From assembly GCA_027484575.1 (NCBI GenBank), contig JAIXSQ010000005.1, positions 30,193 to 94,192 on the forward strand: 64,000 nt of DNA, given 5' to 3'. The DNA comes from Comamonadaceae bacterium (GTDB lineage: Bacteria > Pseudomonadota > Gammaproteobacteria > Burkholderiales > Burkholderiaceae_C). A program made the position numbers and the translations under genes. Positions 39,997-48,913 of this stretch are shown in pieces; position 1 is the stretch's first letter; each line of letters begins with the position of its first letter. The notes beneath the pieces were generated by a model. It saw only the letters and a list, made by a program, of their open reading frames with translations. It was not told the DNA's origin and ran no database searches.

Positions 39997-40019
39997 GGTG
40001 CCGCGCCGCGCGCGGCACC
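39997..40019. terminator. Hairpin between pcaF and the SDR gene
   Basis: GGTGCCGCG (39997-40005) and CGCGGCACC (40011-40019) form a perfect 9-base stem around CCGCG. It could limit read-through from pcaIJF into the SDR/Bug pair, but it is followed by only CC-TT and not a T-run. Confidence 0.4.
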
Positions 40020-40037
40020 CCTTCCGAGCCGTCCCCC

Positions 40038-40766
40038 ATGTCCCTTCCAGACGCCACCCTCGTCACGGGTGCGAGCAGCGGCATTGGCCGCGCCATCGCC
40101 GAGCCGCTGCTCGCGCAGGGCCGCACCGTCGTCAACATCGACCGCGAGCCGCCGGCCTGGTCGCACCCGCGGCTGGTGAGCCTGCAGGCCGACCTGACCG
40201 ACGAGGCCGCGACCCGCGCCGCCGCGGCGCAGGCCACCGCGCGACACCGCATCACCGCGCTGGTCAACAACGCCGGGGCCACCCGTCCCGGCACCGTCGA
40301 GACCCAGACCGCGCAGGACCTCGCGCTGGTCAACGCGCTCACGCTGCAGGCCACGCTGCTGCTGACGCAGGCCTGCCTGCCGTCGCTGCGCGCCTGCGGC
40401 CACGGGCGCATCGTCAACATGGCCTCGCGCGCGGCGCTGGGCAAGACCGAACGCGTCGCCTATTCGGCGGCCAAGGCCGGCCTGGTGGGCATGACCCGCA
40501 CCCTGGCGATGGAGCTGGGCGCCGACGGCATCACCGTCAACGCGATCGCACCGGGCCCGATCGCCACCGAGCTGTTCCGCCGCAGCAACCCCGAGGGCGC
40601 GCCGCGCACGCAGCGCATCCTGGACAGCATCGTGGTGGGCCGCATGGGCACGCCCGACGACGTCGCCCGCGCGGCGCTGTTCTTCCTCGACCCGGCCAAC
40701 GGTTTCGTCACCGGCCAGGTCCTCTACGTCTGCGGCGGCACCACGCTGGGCCTGGCGCCCGTCTGA
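40038..40766 (+). CDS. Short-chain dehydrogenase/reductase
   Basis: A 242-residue classical SDR. The cofactor motif is TLVTGASSGIGRAIAE (about residues 7-22), then NNAGATRPG, the catalytic Ser in NMASRAALGK, and YSAAK with Tyr/Lys (about 148-152). A fatty-acid-type end with GQVLYVCGG is present. Substrate unknown; its place between pcaF and the maleylacetate reductase genes suggests a step on an aromatic or alicyclic intermediate. Followed 46 bases later by a Bug-type receptor gene. Confidence 0.85.
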   Translation: MSLPDATLVTGASSGIGRAIAEPLLAQGRTVVNIDREPPAWSHPRLVSLQADLTDEAATRAAAAQATARHRITALVNNAGATRPGTVETQTAQDLALVNALTLQATLLLTQACLPSLRACGHGRIVNMASRAALGKTERVAYSAAKAGLVGMTRTLAMELGADGITVNAIAPGPIATELFRRSNPEGAPRTQRILDSIVVGRMGTPDDVARAALFFLDPANGFVTGQVLYVCGGTTLGLAPV

Positions 40767-40812
40767 CCCTGCCGCCGTCCGTTCCCGCCAACAAGCACCG
40801 AAAGAGACCCGC

Positions 40813-41805
40813 ATGACCCCCGTCCACACCTCCACCCGCCGCGCCGTGCTGGCCGCGGCTGCCGCCGCCCTCGCCGCGACGGCGCTGCCGGCCGCCGCCC
40901 AGGGCGCCTGGCCCGCCAAGCCGATCACCATCGTCGTGCCGTTCGCCGCCGGCGGCACCACCGACATCCTGGCCCGCGTCGTCGGCCAGGCCCTGGGCCG
41001 TGAGCTGGGCACCTCGGTGGTGGTCGACAACCGCGCCGGCGCCGGCGGCAACATCGGCGCCGCGATGGCGGCCAAGGCGCCGGCCGACGGCTACACCCTC
41101 TTCATGGGCACGGTGGGCACGCATGCCATCAACGCCAGCCTGTACAAGCGGCTGCCCTTCGACCCGGTCAGGGACTTCGCGCCGCTGACGCGCGTGGCCA
41201 TGGTCCCCAACCTGCTCGTGGCCAACCCGAACAAGCCCTACAAGTCGGTCAGGGAACTGGTGGCCTACGCCCGGGCCAATCCGGGCAAGGTCAACTTCGC
41301 CTCGTCCGGCAGCGGCAGCTCGATCCACCTGTCGGGCGAGCTGTTCAACACCCTGGCCAAGGTCGAGATGGTCCACGTGCCCTACAAGGGCAGCGCGCCG
41401 GCCGTGACCGACCTGGTGGCCGGGCAGGTCGATGTGATGTTCGACAACATGCCCTCGGCCATCCAGCACGTGCGCAGCGGGCGCCTGCGCGCACTGGCCG
41501 TCACCACGGCCAAGCGCTCCAACGACCTGCCCGACGTGCCCACCATCGCCGAGGCCGGCGTGCCCGGCTACGAGGCCACCTCGTGGTTCGGCCTCTACGC
41601 GCCCGCCGCCACGCCCGCGCCGCTGCTGGCGCGCGTGCATGCCGCGCTCGTCAAGGTGCTGGCCGACCCCGAGGTGCGCCGCAAGATGGACGACCAGGGT
41701 GCCGAGCCGATGAGCGAGACGCCCGAGCAGTTCGCCGAGTTCATGCGCAAGGAGACGGCCAAGTGGGCGCAGGTGGTCAAGGCCTCCGGCGCGACCGCCG
41801 ACTGA
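40813..41805 (+). CDS. Bug/TctC-type tripartite tricarboxylate binding protein
   Basis: A 330-residue periplasmic solute receptor. The N-terminus has a twin-arginine-like STRRAVLAAAAAALAATAL signal. Family motifs: KPITIVVPFAAGGTTDILAR (about residues 36-55), GAGGNIGAAMAAKAPADGYT and VNFASSGSGSSIHLSGELF. Bug proteins typically bind carboxylates or aromatic acids. No TctA/TctB permease is nearby, so it is an orphan receptor that may deliver an aromatic substrate or only sense it. Confidence 0.9.
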   Translation: MTPVHTSTRRAVLAAAAAALAATALPAAAQGAWPAKPITIVVPFAAGGTTDILARVVGQALGRELGTSVVVDNRAGAGGNIGAAMAAKAPADGYTLFMGTVGTHAINASLYKRLPFDPVRDFAPLTRVAMVPNLLVANPNKPYKSVRELVAYARANPGKVNFASSGSGSSIHLSGELFNTLAKVEMVHVPYKGSAPAVTDLVAGQVDVMFDNMPSAIQHVRSGRLRALAVTTAKRSNDLPDVPTIAEAGVPGYEATSWFGLYAPAATPAPLLARVHAALVKVLADPEVRRKMDDQGAEPMSETPEQFAEFMRKETAKWAQVVKASGATAD

Positions 41806-41842
41806 GGCCGCACCGCACCGGTTCCCCTGGCCGCCGCCTGTC

Positions 41843-41908
41843 TTGCAGGCGGCGGAAAACACAATTGCGCGCGCCTGCCTTGCCCGGCGCGGGGCCGGCT
41901 TCGACACT
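41843..41908 (+). promoter_or_regulatory. Putative LysR box and promoter before maleylacetate reductase
   Basis: TTGCA-N5-CGGAA (41843-41857) is followed by AACACAATT. A possible -35 TTGCCC (41880-41885) and -10 GACACT (41903-41908) are 17 bases apart. The same box, tail and spacing occur at 46596 and 49026; the distance from box start to -10 is 60 bases in all three. The -10 is the weakest of the three, and the leader to the GTG is 111 bases. Confidence 0.5.
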
Positions 41909-42019
41909 GGCCGGGCCATGCAGCCCGCACCGCCGTCCCGCTGCCGTGTCGTCGCTGCCGCCGGCTGACACGGCGATCACCAAGGCCGTCGGGCGGGCGG
42001 CCGGACTCGAGGACCTGAC

Positions 42020-43081
42020 GTGAGGAACTTCACCTGGAACGGCCAGCCGGGCCGCGTCGTGTTCGGCGCGGGCGTGCTGGCGCAGCTGGCGCCCGAGATC
42101 GAGCGCCTGGGGGCACGGCGCGCGCTGGTGCTGTGCACGCCCGAGCAGCGCGGCATCGCCGAGCGCGTGGCCGGCCTGCTGGGCGACCGCTGCGCCGGCG
42201 TGTACGACCGCGCCGTCATGCACGTGCCGATCGAGACGGCGCGCGAGGCGCGCGCTCAGGCGCAGTCGCTGGGCGCCGACTGCGCGGTGGCCGTGGGCGG
42301 CGGCTCCACCACCGGCCTGGGCAAGGCCATCGCGCTGGAATCCGGCCTGCCCATCCTGTGCATCCCGACCACCTATGCGGGCAGCGAGATGACGCCGATC
42401 TACGGCATCACCGAGGCCGGCCTGAAGAAGACCGGCAAGGACGCGCGGGTGCTGCCCCGCACCGTGCTGTACGACCCCGAGCTCACGCGCTCGCTGCCGG
42501 CGGGACTGAGCGTCACCAGCGGCCTGAACGCCATCGCGCATGCGGCCGAGGGCCTGTATGCGGTGGACGGCAACCCGGTGATGGACCTGATGGCGCAGGA
42601 AGGCATCGCCGCACTGGGGCGGGCGCTGCCCGGCATCGTCCGCGACCCCTCCGACCTGGGTGCGCGCAGCGACGCGCTGTACGGGGCCTGGCTGTGCGGG
42701 GTGGTGCTGGGCAACGTGAGCATGGCGCTGCACCACAAGCTGTGCCACACCCTGGGCGGCAGCTTCGACCTGCCGCATGCCGAGACCCACACGGTGGTGC
42801 TGCCGCATGCGCTGGCCTACAACGCGGTGGCGGCGCCGCAGGCGATGGAGCGCATCGCGCGGGCCCTGGGCGGCACCAGCGGTCCCCGCGCGGTGCAGGA
42901 CCTGGCCCGCCGCCTGGGTGCGCCGGTCGCGCTGCGCGACCTGGGCCTGGCGCAGGCCGACCTGGACCGCGCCTGCGACATCGCGCTGCAGAACCAGTAC
43001 CCGAACCCGCGCCCGCTGGAGCGCGCCGCGCTGCGGCAGCTGCTGCAGGACGCCTGGGAAGGCGCACCGCCCGCGGCCTGA
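42020..43081 (+). CDS. Maleylacetate reductase
   Basis: A 353-residue iron-type alcohol dehydrogenase fold. It reduces maleylacetate to 3-oxoadipate with NAD(P)H. Nucleotide region: AVAVGGGSTTGLGKAIALES (about residues 92-111), then CIPTTYAGSEMTPIYGIT (about 115-132), which is typical of maleylacetate reductases. His-rich segments AIAHAAEGLYA and LCHTLGGSFDLPHAETHT follow. The GTG at 42020 gives MRNFTWNGQPGRVVFG, the normal family start. It links the ring-cleavage dioxygenase at 46.7 kb to pcaIJF. Confidence 0.92.
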   Translation: MRNFTWNGQPGRVVFGAGVLAQLAPEIERLGARRALVLCTPEQRGIAERVAGLLGDRCAGVYDRAVMHVPIETAREARAQAQSLGADCAVAVGGGSTTGLGKAIALESGLPILCIPTTYAGSEMTPIYGITEAGLKKTGKDARVLPRTVLYDPELTRSLPAGLSVTSGLNAIAHAAEGLYAVDGNPVMDLMAQEGIAALGRALPGIVRDPSDLGARSDALYGAWLCGVVLGNVSMALHHKLCHTLGGSFDLPHAETHTVVLPHALAYNAVAAPQAMERIARALGGTSGPRAVQDLARRLGAPVALRDLGLAQADLDRACDIALQNQYPNPRPLERAALRQLLQDAWEGAPPAA

Positions 43082-43094
43082 GCCGCGCCCGTGC

Positions 43095-43535
43095 TCAGGC
43101 GCCGGCCAGCGACCAGCGCCCGACCAGCCGGGCGACCCGCGCCGGCCCGCCCGCCACGTTCTCGACCAGGCTGAGCCGGGCCCAGCGGTAGGCATCGAGC
43201 AGCGCCATCAGGTCGTCGCCGGTGGGCTGGTCGACCGCGCGCAGGGCAGGCAGCGGCAGCGGGCGGTTGTTCCACACCGCGGTGACCACCGCGACGATCT
43301 CGCGGGCCTGCGCCGAGCGGCTCTCCTCGGCCTGCCGCAGCAGCCGGTCGAAGGCCGCGAGGCCCAGCTCGGTGGCGGCGTGCGCCTGCAGTTCCTCGGA
43401 CAGCATGCGCGAGCGTTCGAGCAGCGTGCCCTCGTGGTCGATGCGGCTGCGGTCGCCGCGCCCGACCACCTGCTGCACGCGCGCGATGCGTGCCAGGTTG
43501 GCCTGGTGGTGCCGTTCGCGTTCGGCCTTGTCCAT
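43095..43535 (-). CDS. Conserved hypothetical protein, resembles DUF7673
   Basis: A 146-residue cytoplasmic protein. A charged helical N-terminus (MDKAERERHHQANLARIARV) precedes a region LAAFDRLLRQAEESRSAQAR and VVTAVWNNRPLPLPALRAVD (about residues 63-105) that resembles the DUF7673 pattern. The family match is from memory of the pattern and moderately sure. Function unknown. It is convergent with the maleylacetate reductase gene, 13 bases apart. Confidence 0.6.
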   Translation of the reverse strand: MDKAERERHHQANLARIARVQQVVGRGDRSRIDHEGTLLERSRMLSEELQAHAATELGLAAFDRLLRQAEESRSAQAREIVAVVTAVWNNRPLPLPALRAVDQPTGDDLMALLDAYRWARLSLVENVAGGPARVARLVGRWSLAGA

Positions 43536-43648
43536 GCGCTGCCCCTTTCGCGCCGCGGCGAGCGAAGGCGGCGCCTGCACGTCTTGTAGCGCAGCCGCGC
43601 GGGCCGCGGAAGTGGGACCCGCACCGAGCCGTGCGCCGGACGCGGCGC

Positions 43649-43933
43649 TCAGGCCGCGTAGAGCGTGAGCACCACGTCGGCCGCGCGCAACCGCAGCGGC
43701 ACCAGCGCCTGGTAGGCCGGGCTGGCATGCCAGTGGCGCGCGGCGTCGAGGTCGGGAAAGCGCAGCACCACCACGTCGTGGTGCGGCTCGTCGCCGGCGC
43801 AGGCCTGCGCCTGGGTGCCGCGCATCACGAGCTCGCCGCCCCAGGCCGTGAGGGTGGGGCCCACGCCGGCGCGGTACTGCGCCCAGGCGTCGGGGTCGGT
43901 GACGGTGATGCGGCCGATGGCGTAGGCGGGCAT
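43649..43933 (-). CDS. DUF1330 family protein
   Basis: A 94-residue ferredoxin-like alpha/beta barrel protein. The start PAYAIGRITVTDPDAWAQYR and the end HDVVVLRFPDLDAARHWHAS (about residues 52-71) and SPAYQALVPLRLRAADVVLT fit DUF1330. No enzymatic activity is established for the family; small dimeric barrels often bind aromatic or polyketide ligands. It lies 47 bases after the flavin monooxygenase gene in the same direction, so it probably belongs to that transcript. Confidence 0.85.
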   Translation of the reverse strand: MPAYAIGRITVTDPDAWAQYRAGVGPTLTAWGGELVMRGTQAQACAGDEPHHDVVVLRFPDLDAARHWHASPAYQALVPLRLRAADVVLTLYAA

Positions 43934-43980
43934 GGTCGTGCGTGCTGCGGGTTCGCGGGACCCGCGACGATAGCGGCTCC

Positions 43981-45669
43981 TCAGCCGTGGCCGGTGGCCC
44001 GCCGCAGCACCGTGGGGGCTTGCGTGGCGTCGCGGCCACGCCAGGCCACGACCTGGTCCGGGCGCACCAGGGCCAGGGGCGCCTCGTACAGCGCCGCCAG
44101 GGCCGGGTCGGCATGGGGCACCACGCGCAGGTCCAGCCCGAGCCGGTCGGCCGCCTGCACGAAGGCGGCGGTGTCGGGCGGCTGCGGTCCCAGCGCCAGC
44201 AGCGTCCAGCCGGCGTGGAAGCTGTCGTACAGCGAGCGGCCGTCGGCCAGCCAGGCATGCGGCGGGCGCCCGCCCGGGCAGGCGCTGGGCACGTAGGCGT
44301 TGGCCGCGTCGGGCGGCGGGGCGCTGCCGTCGGGCACCACCAGCGGCGAGCCGTCGTAGCGGCCGCCGAAGGTCACGCCGGGGATGTTGAACTCCAGCCG
44401 CACATGGTCGGCGAGCGCGCGTGCCGCCTCGGCGCGGGCGGCCTCGGCTGCCGGCCCCTCGGCCTCGAGCAGCGGCGTGGCGGCCAGCAGCCCGACCGAA
44501 TCGGCGAAGCGCCGCGCATACCCGGTGTTGCGCAGCGCCAGCGGCTTGCGTTCGGCCTCGTAGCTGGCGGCCAGCTGCGGCCCGCCGGTGCCGCGCACCA
44601 GCGCCGCGAGCTTCCAGCCCAGGTTCACCGCATCCTCGACCGCCGTGTTGTAGCCCAGGCCCCCGGTGGGCGTGAACAGGTGCGCCGCGTCGCCGGCGAT
44701 GCACACGCGGCCGCGGCCGAACGACCGGGCCACCAGCGCGTGGCCGGCGGTCCAGGTGCCGGTGGACAGCACCTCCAGCGGGATCTCGCGGCCGACGGCC
44801 TGGGCGAACACCGCCCGGGCCTCGCGCTCGCCCCAGCCGGACGCGTCCTCGCCCTCGTGCAGCGCGGCATGGAAGGCGAACTCGCTGCGGCCGTCGACCG
44901 ACGCCATGAAGGCGCGCCGCTCGTGGTTGAAGCTGACGTACATCCAGGCTCGCGGGTGCGGCAGCACCTCCAGGAAGGACGGCGCGCGCAGGTACACGGC
45001 GAACATCTGCCCGCCCATGAAGGCCCGCCGCGTCCCGGTCTCGCCCTCCCAGCCGATGCCCAGCGCGCGGCGCACGCCGCTGCGCGCCCCGTCGGCGCCC
45101 ACCAGCCACTGCGCCCGCACCGCCACCGGCGCGCCGCCCCCGGCGGGCCGCACCGTGGCCTCGACATGGCTGCCGCGGTCGTCGAAGCCGTCGAGCTGCC
45201 AGCCGTAGCGGATGTCGTTGCACGCCGGCGCCTGCGCCTGCCGGCGCAGGATGGCCTCGACGAACTTCTGCGACACGCGGTGCGGCAATTCGGCCGCGCT
45301 CCAGGAGCCGTCGAGCGCGCGGATGCGCTCGACCGCCTGGGCGGCGGTGGGCAGCGCCAGCCGCGCCAGCTCGTGCCCGGTGTAGCGGGTGAAGTAGGCG
45401 ATGTCGGTCGGGTGGTCGGGCGGCAGGCCCTGGGCGCGCACCTCGTGGGCGAAGCCCAGGCGCCGGAAGTGCTCCATGGTGCGCGCCTGGGTGGCATTGG
45501 CCTGCGGGTTGAAGGCGGTGCCCGGCTTGGGATCGACCACCAGGGTGCGGATGCCGCGGCGGCCCAGCTCGATGGCCAGCATCAGCCCGCAGGGGCCGCC
45601 GCCGGCGACCAGCACGTCGGTCTCCACGGGGGTGCCCGGGGTCAGGCCGGGTCGAAGCGCTGCGTCCAT
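43981..45669 (-). CDS. FAD-dependent aromatic monooxygenase (TfdB/PheA/MhpA-like)
   Basis: A 562-residue group A flavoprotein hydroxylase. The FAD fold is DVLVAGGGPCGLMLAIELGR (about residues 18-37), the NAD(P)H/FAD motif is in WLVGADGARSGVRRALGI, and the second FAD motif is RVCIAGDAAHLFTPTGGLGY (about 323-342). A C-terminal thioredoxin-like domain, typical of phenol hydroxylases, covers about 420-562. Next to a hydroxyquinol dioxygenase, it may turn a dihydroxybenzene such as resorcinol or hydroquinone into hydroxyquinol; that assignment is inference. It overlaps the LysR gene end by 28 bases. Confidence 0.85.
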   Translation of the reverse strand: MDAALRPGLTPGTPVETDVLVAGGGPCGLMLAIELGRRGIRTLVVDPKPGTAFNPQANATQARTMEHFRRLGFAHEVRAQGLPPDHPTDIAYFTRYTGHELARLALPTAAQAVERIRALDGSWSAAELPHRVSQKFVEAILRRQAQAPACNDIRYGWQLDGFDDRGSHVEATVRPAGGGAPVAVRAQWLVGADGARSGVRRALGIGWEGETGTRRAFMGGQMFAVYLRAPSFLEVLPHPRAWMYVSFNHERRAFMASVDGRSEFAFHAALHEGEDASGWGEREARAVFAQAVGREIPLEVLSTGTWTAGHALVARSFGRGRVCIAGDAAHLFTPTGGLGYNTAVEDAVNLGWKLAALVRGTGGPQLAASYEAERKPLALRNTGYARRFADSVGLLAATPLLEAEGPAAEAARAEAARALADHVRLEFNIPGVTFGGRYDGSPLVVPDGSAPPPDAANAYVPSACPGGRPPHAWLADGRSLYDSFHAGWTLLALGPQPPDTAAFVQAADRLGLDLRVVPHADPALAALYEAPLALVRPDQVVAWRGRDATQAPTVLRRATGHG

Positions 45670-46571
45670 TTGCGTTCGTAGGCCATGCGGCCGAAATGCT
45701 CGGCCAGGAAGTCGATGAAGGTGCGCACCTTGGCCGTCAGGTGCTTGCGGCTGGGGTAGGCCAGGTTGATGGTCAGCCGCGGCAGGTCCCAGGCATCGAG
45801 CACCGGCACCAGCCGGCCGGCGACGATGTCCTCGTACACGATGTAGGCCGGCTGGATCAGGATGCCCAGGCCGTCGAGCGCCGCGGCCCGCAGCACCTGG
45901 CCGTCGTTGGACTCGAGCAGGCCCTTGGCCGGCACCACGGTGGTCTCGCCGCCGCGCGAGAAGCGCAGCTCGTGCGGGTTGAGCGAGTAGGTGTAGACCA
46001 GCAGGTGGTGGCGGGCCAGGTCCTCCAGCGCGGCGGGCCGGCCCATGCGCGCCAGGTAGCCGGGCGAGGCGGTCAGGATGCGGCGCGTCTCGGCCAGCCG
46101 CCGCACCGTGATGTTCGAGTCGGGCTCGGACTCGCGGGTGCGGATGGCCACGTCGATGTTGTTGTCGATCAGGTCCAGGTAGCGGTTGGCGGTCTCGACG
46201 TGCACCGACACGTTGGGATAGCGGCGCGTGTACTCGGGCAGCAGCGGGGCGATGTGCTGCACCGAGAACGACAGCGAGGCGGTGATGCGCAAGGTGCCGG
46301 TGGGGTTGAGCGTGCTGGCGTTGACCGCCGATTCGGCGTCGGCCAGGTCGGCCAGGATCGCCCGGCTGCGGCGCAGGAACTCCTGTCCCGGCTCGGTCAG
46401 GTACAGCCGGCGCGTGTTGCGCTCGACCAGCCGCGCGCCCAGCCGCTCCTCGAGCGCCGACAGGTGCCGGCTCGCGGCGGCATTCGACAGGCCCAGCGCC
46501 TCGGCCGCGCGGCTCAGGCTGCCCGTCTCGGCCACCTGCACGAACAGTGCCATCTCGCCCCAGCGGTCCAT
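45642..46571 (-). CDS. LysR-family transcriptional regulator
   Basis: A 309-residue LysR regulator. The N-terminal helix-turn-helix reads ETGSLSRAAEALGLSNAAASRHLSAL in two overlapping parts (about residues 15-40), and the C-terminal effector domain begins TGTLRITASLSFSVQHIAPL. It is divergent from the dioxygenase gene, with a TTGCG-N5-CGGAA box in the 127-base gap. It probably controls the flavin monooxygenase with which it is cotranscribed, the dioxygenase operon, and two more promoters with the same box. Confidence 0.9.
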   Translation of the reverse strand: MDRWGEMALFVQVAETGSLSRAAEALGLSNAAASRHLSALEERLGARLVERNTRRLYLTEPGQEFLRRSRAILADLADAESAVNASTLNPTGTLRITASLSFSVQHIAPLLPEYTRRYPNVSVHVETANRYLDLIDNNIDVAIRTRESEPDSNITVRRLAETRRILTASPGYLARMGRPAALEDLARHHLLVYTYSLNPHELRFSRGGETTVVPAKGLLESNDGQVLRAAALDGLGILIQPAYIVYEDIVAGRLVPVLDAWDLPRLTINLAYPSRKHLTAKVRTFIDFLAEHFGRMAYERKWTQRFDPA

Positions 46572-46595
46572 GACGGGATTGTCTCCTCGCTTGTC

Positions 46596-46661
46596 TTGCG
46601 TCCTGCGGAAAACTCATTTTCCCGCGCCGGCCTTCCGCCCCCGCCGGGGGCTGCCTACAGT
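46596..46661 (+). promoter_or_regulatory. Putative LysR box and promoter of the dioxygenase operon
   Basis: TTGCG-N5-CGGAA (46596-46610) has the T-N11-A form. The adjacent GGAAAA-CTCA-TTTTCC (46607-46622) is a perfect inverted repeat. The -35 candidate TTCCGC (46633-46638) and -10 TACAGT (46656-46661) are 17 bases apart. The box centre is near -65, the usual recognition site of LysR proteins. Confidence 0.65.
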
Positions 46662-46698
46662 GGCACCGTCCCCGCCCGTGGCGGGCCGCGAGCACGAC

Positions 46699-47556
46699 AT
46701 GCGCAATCTCACCCAGGACAACATCACGCAGGCGGTCATCGCCCGCTTCGCCGACACGCCGGACGCGCGCCTGCGCGAGATCATGACCAGCCTGGTGCAG
46801 CACCTGCACGCGTTCGCCCGCGACGTGCGGCTGACCGAGGACGAGTGGTTCCGCGGCATCGAGTTCCTCACCCGCGTGGGCCACATCACCGACGACAGGC
46901 GGCAGGAGTTCATCCTGCTGTCCGACACCCTGGGCCTGTCCATGCTCACGGTGGCGATGAACAACGACAAGCCGGCCGGCTGCACCGAGGCGACGGTGTT
47001 CGGGCCGTTCTACGTCGAGGGGGCGCCGCACTACGAGCACGGCGCCGACGTCGCCAACGGCGCGGCCGGCGAGCCCTGCGTGGTGCGCGGCCACGTGCGC
47101 GACCTCGAGGGGCGGCCGGTGGCCGGCGCGCGCATCGAGGTCTGGCAGGCCGACGCCCAGGGCACCTACGACGTGCAGCGCGAGGGCCTGGGCCAGGCGC
47201 AGGCGCGCGGCGTGCTGGTGGCGGGCCCGGACGGCGGCTACCACTTCCGCTCCATCCTGGCCGAGAGCTACCCCATCCCCGACGACGGCCCCGTGGGCGA
47301 CATGCTGCGGGCGACCCGGCGCCATCCCTGGCGGCCGGCGCACCTGCATTTCATGATCCAGGCCCCGGGCCACGAGACGCTGATCACGCACGTGTTCCGC
47401 AACGGCGACCGCTACCTCGACTCCGACGCGGTGTTCGGCGTGCGCGAGTCGCTGGTGGCCGACTGGGTCCGGCAGCCCGACGGCAGCTGGCTGGTCGAGT
47501 ACGACTTCGTCCTGAACCGCGCCCCGGCCGCGCCGGGGCAGGGCGCGCCCGCATGA
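46699..47556 (+). CDS. Hydroxyquinol 1,2-dioxygenase (intradiol ring-cleavage)
   Basis: A 285-residue non-haem Fe(III) enzyme that opens hydroxyquinol to maleylacetate. The N-terminal dioxygenase linker domain (about 5-90) is followed by the catalytic barrel. The iron ligands are visible with family spacing: Tyr157 (QGTYDVQ), Tyr191 (ESYPIPDDGP), and His215 and His217 (RPAHLHF). Hydroxyquinol rather than catechol as substrate is inferred from the maleylacetate reductase and the absence of muconate genes. A chlorocatechol or catechol enzyme is the alternative. The stop overlaps the next ATG by four bases. Confidence 0.88.
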   Translation: MRNLTQDNITQAVIARFADTPDARLREIMTSLVQHLHAFARDVRLTEDEWFRGIEFLTRVGHITDDRRQEFILLSDTLGLSMLTVAMNNDKPAGCTEATVFGPFYVEGAPHYEHGADVANGAAGEPCVVRGHVRDLEGRPVAGARIEVWQADAQGTYDVQREGLGQAQARGVLVAGPDGGYHFRSILAESYPIPDDGPVGDMLRATRRHPWRPAHLHFMIQAPGHETLITHVFRNGDRYLDSDAVFGVRESLVADWVRQPDGSWLVEYDFVLNRAPAAPGQGAPA

Positions 47557-47870
47557 TCCGGCACATCGTGATGTGGGACGTGGCGGGCGGCACGCCCGGC
47601 GCCAAGGCCGCCAACATCGCGCGCCTGGTCGATGCCTTCCACGGCCTGCGCGGTCGCATCCCCGGCCTGCTGCGGCTGGAGGTGGGCGTGGACCGCAGCG
47701 GCGTGGACTACGCCTGCGACGTGGTGCTGGTGAGCGACTTCGCCTCGCAGCAGGCGCTGGACGCCTACGCGCAGCATCCCGAGCACCTGCGGGTGCGGCG
47801 CGAGCTCGACGGGCTGCGCACCGCGCGCCACCAGGTCGATTACCCGATCGACGGGGCCGGCCACGCGTGA
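47553..47870 (+). CDS. Dabb (stress-responsive A/B barrel) protein
   Basis: A 105-residue protein that begins MIRHIVMWDVAGGTPGAKA, the Dabb signature, and continues LLRLEVGVDRSGVDYACDVV and ALDAYAQHPEHLRVRREL (about residues 68-88). The fold forms dimeric barrels; some members act as cyclases or isomerases on phenolic polyketides, others have no known activity. ATGA overlap with the dioxygenase gene implies translational coupling and a role in the same pathway. Confidence 0.85.
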   Translation: MIRHIVMWDVAGGTPGAKAANIARLVDAFHGLRGRIPGLLRLEVGVDRSGVDYACDVVLVSDFASQQALDAYAQHPEHLRVRRELDGLRTARHQVDYPIDGAGHA

Positions 47871-48056
47871 GGTGACCTGGTGGTGATCCGCGGGCGCCCC
47901 GGGCCCGGCCCGGCCAGCGCCTGACACCCGGCTGACCCGGCCCGGGCGGGCGTGCAATCCGGCACATCCGGTGGCGTTCTTTGCAGGACCGACACATGAG
48001 CCTGTCCACCGGCGGGGGCACCATGCGCGTTGTCGATGCATCGGAAGGAGCACTTC

Positions 48057-48881
48057 ATGCACAACGCCACCATCACCACCGCCGCCGCCCCCGCCTCCTC
48101 GCTCGCCGCCGTGCCCAAGGCGATCTGGGTCGTCCTGGGCGGCCTGGCCCTGGCCACCGCCGGCCTGACCGGCGCCTTCATCGCCCGCGAGACCGCGCCT
48201 GCCGCGCCGGTGGCCACGCTGTCGGCACCGACGGCCACGCAGTCGCCGACGGCGGTGTCCGCCGCGCCGGCCACCCTGGCGGCCACCACCCCGGCCGAGC
48301 CGTCGGTCGCCCGCGCCCCCGAGCCCGTGCATGCCAGGCCGCACGCCGCGCCGGCCAGGCCGCAGGTGGTTGCCAAGGCGCCCGTCGCGCCGGCCGTGCA
48401 GCCGCAGTCCGTGCCTGCCCCCGTGCCGATGGCGCAGGCGCCTGCGCCCCAGCCGGTGTGGGCCCCGCAACCCGAGCCCGTCCGCGCGGCGGTCTGCGCC
48501 AGCTGCGGCACGGTCGAGGCGGTGCGCCCCGTGCAGGAGCAGGGTGCCAGCACCGGCATCGGTGCCGTGGGCGGCGCAGTCGCCGGCGGCCTGCTGGGCC
48601 ACCAGGTGGGCGGAGGCACCGGCAAGAAGGCCATGACGGTGCTGGGCGCCGTCGGCGGCGCGCTGGCCGGCCACGAGATCGAGAAGCGCACGCGCGCCAC
48701 CACCAGCTACGACGTGGTCGTGCGCATGGACGACGGCAGCACCCGCACGCTGCGCCAGGCCGAGCCGCCGGCGCTTGGCACCAAGGTGCAGCTCGAGGGC
48801 GGCACGCTGCGCCAGTCCTCGGGCGGCGGCATGGCCACCCCGGCCGGCCAGGGCGTGCCGGTCCTGCGCACCGCCGGCTGA
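48057..48881 (+). CDS. Glycine-zipper 2TM domain membrane protein
   Basis: A 274-residue protein. One N-terminal membrane segment (IWVVLGGLALATAGLTGAFI, about residues 22-41) precedes a long Ala/Pro linker (about 45-140). A CxxC pair (CASCG, about 147-151) leads to a glycine-zipper region GAVGGAVAGGLLGHQVGGG and LGAVGGALAGHEIE (about 166-210), as in SlyB/Rick_17kDa proteins. The ATG at 48057 has GGAAGGAG about eight bases upstream. Probably an envelope protein and not part of the aromatic pathway. Confidence 0.8.
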   Translation: MHNATITTAAAPASSLAAVPKAIWVVLGGLALATAGLTGAFIARETAPAAPVATLSAPTATQSPTAVSAAPATLAATTPAEPSVARAPEPVHARPHAAPARPQVVAKAPVAPAVQPQSVPAPVPMAQAPAPQPVWAPQPEPVRAAVCASCGTVEAVRPVQEQGASTGIGAVGGAVAGGLLGHQVGGGTGKKAMTVLGAVGGALAGHEIEKRTRATTSYDVVVRMDDGSTRTLRQAEPPALGTKVQLEGGTLRQSSGGGMATPAGQGVPVLRTAG

Positions 48882-48913
48882 TCGCGGGGGCCGCGACCGG
48901 CCCGCGCCTGCCC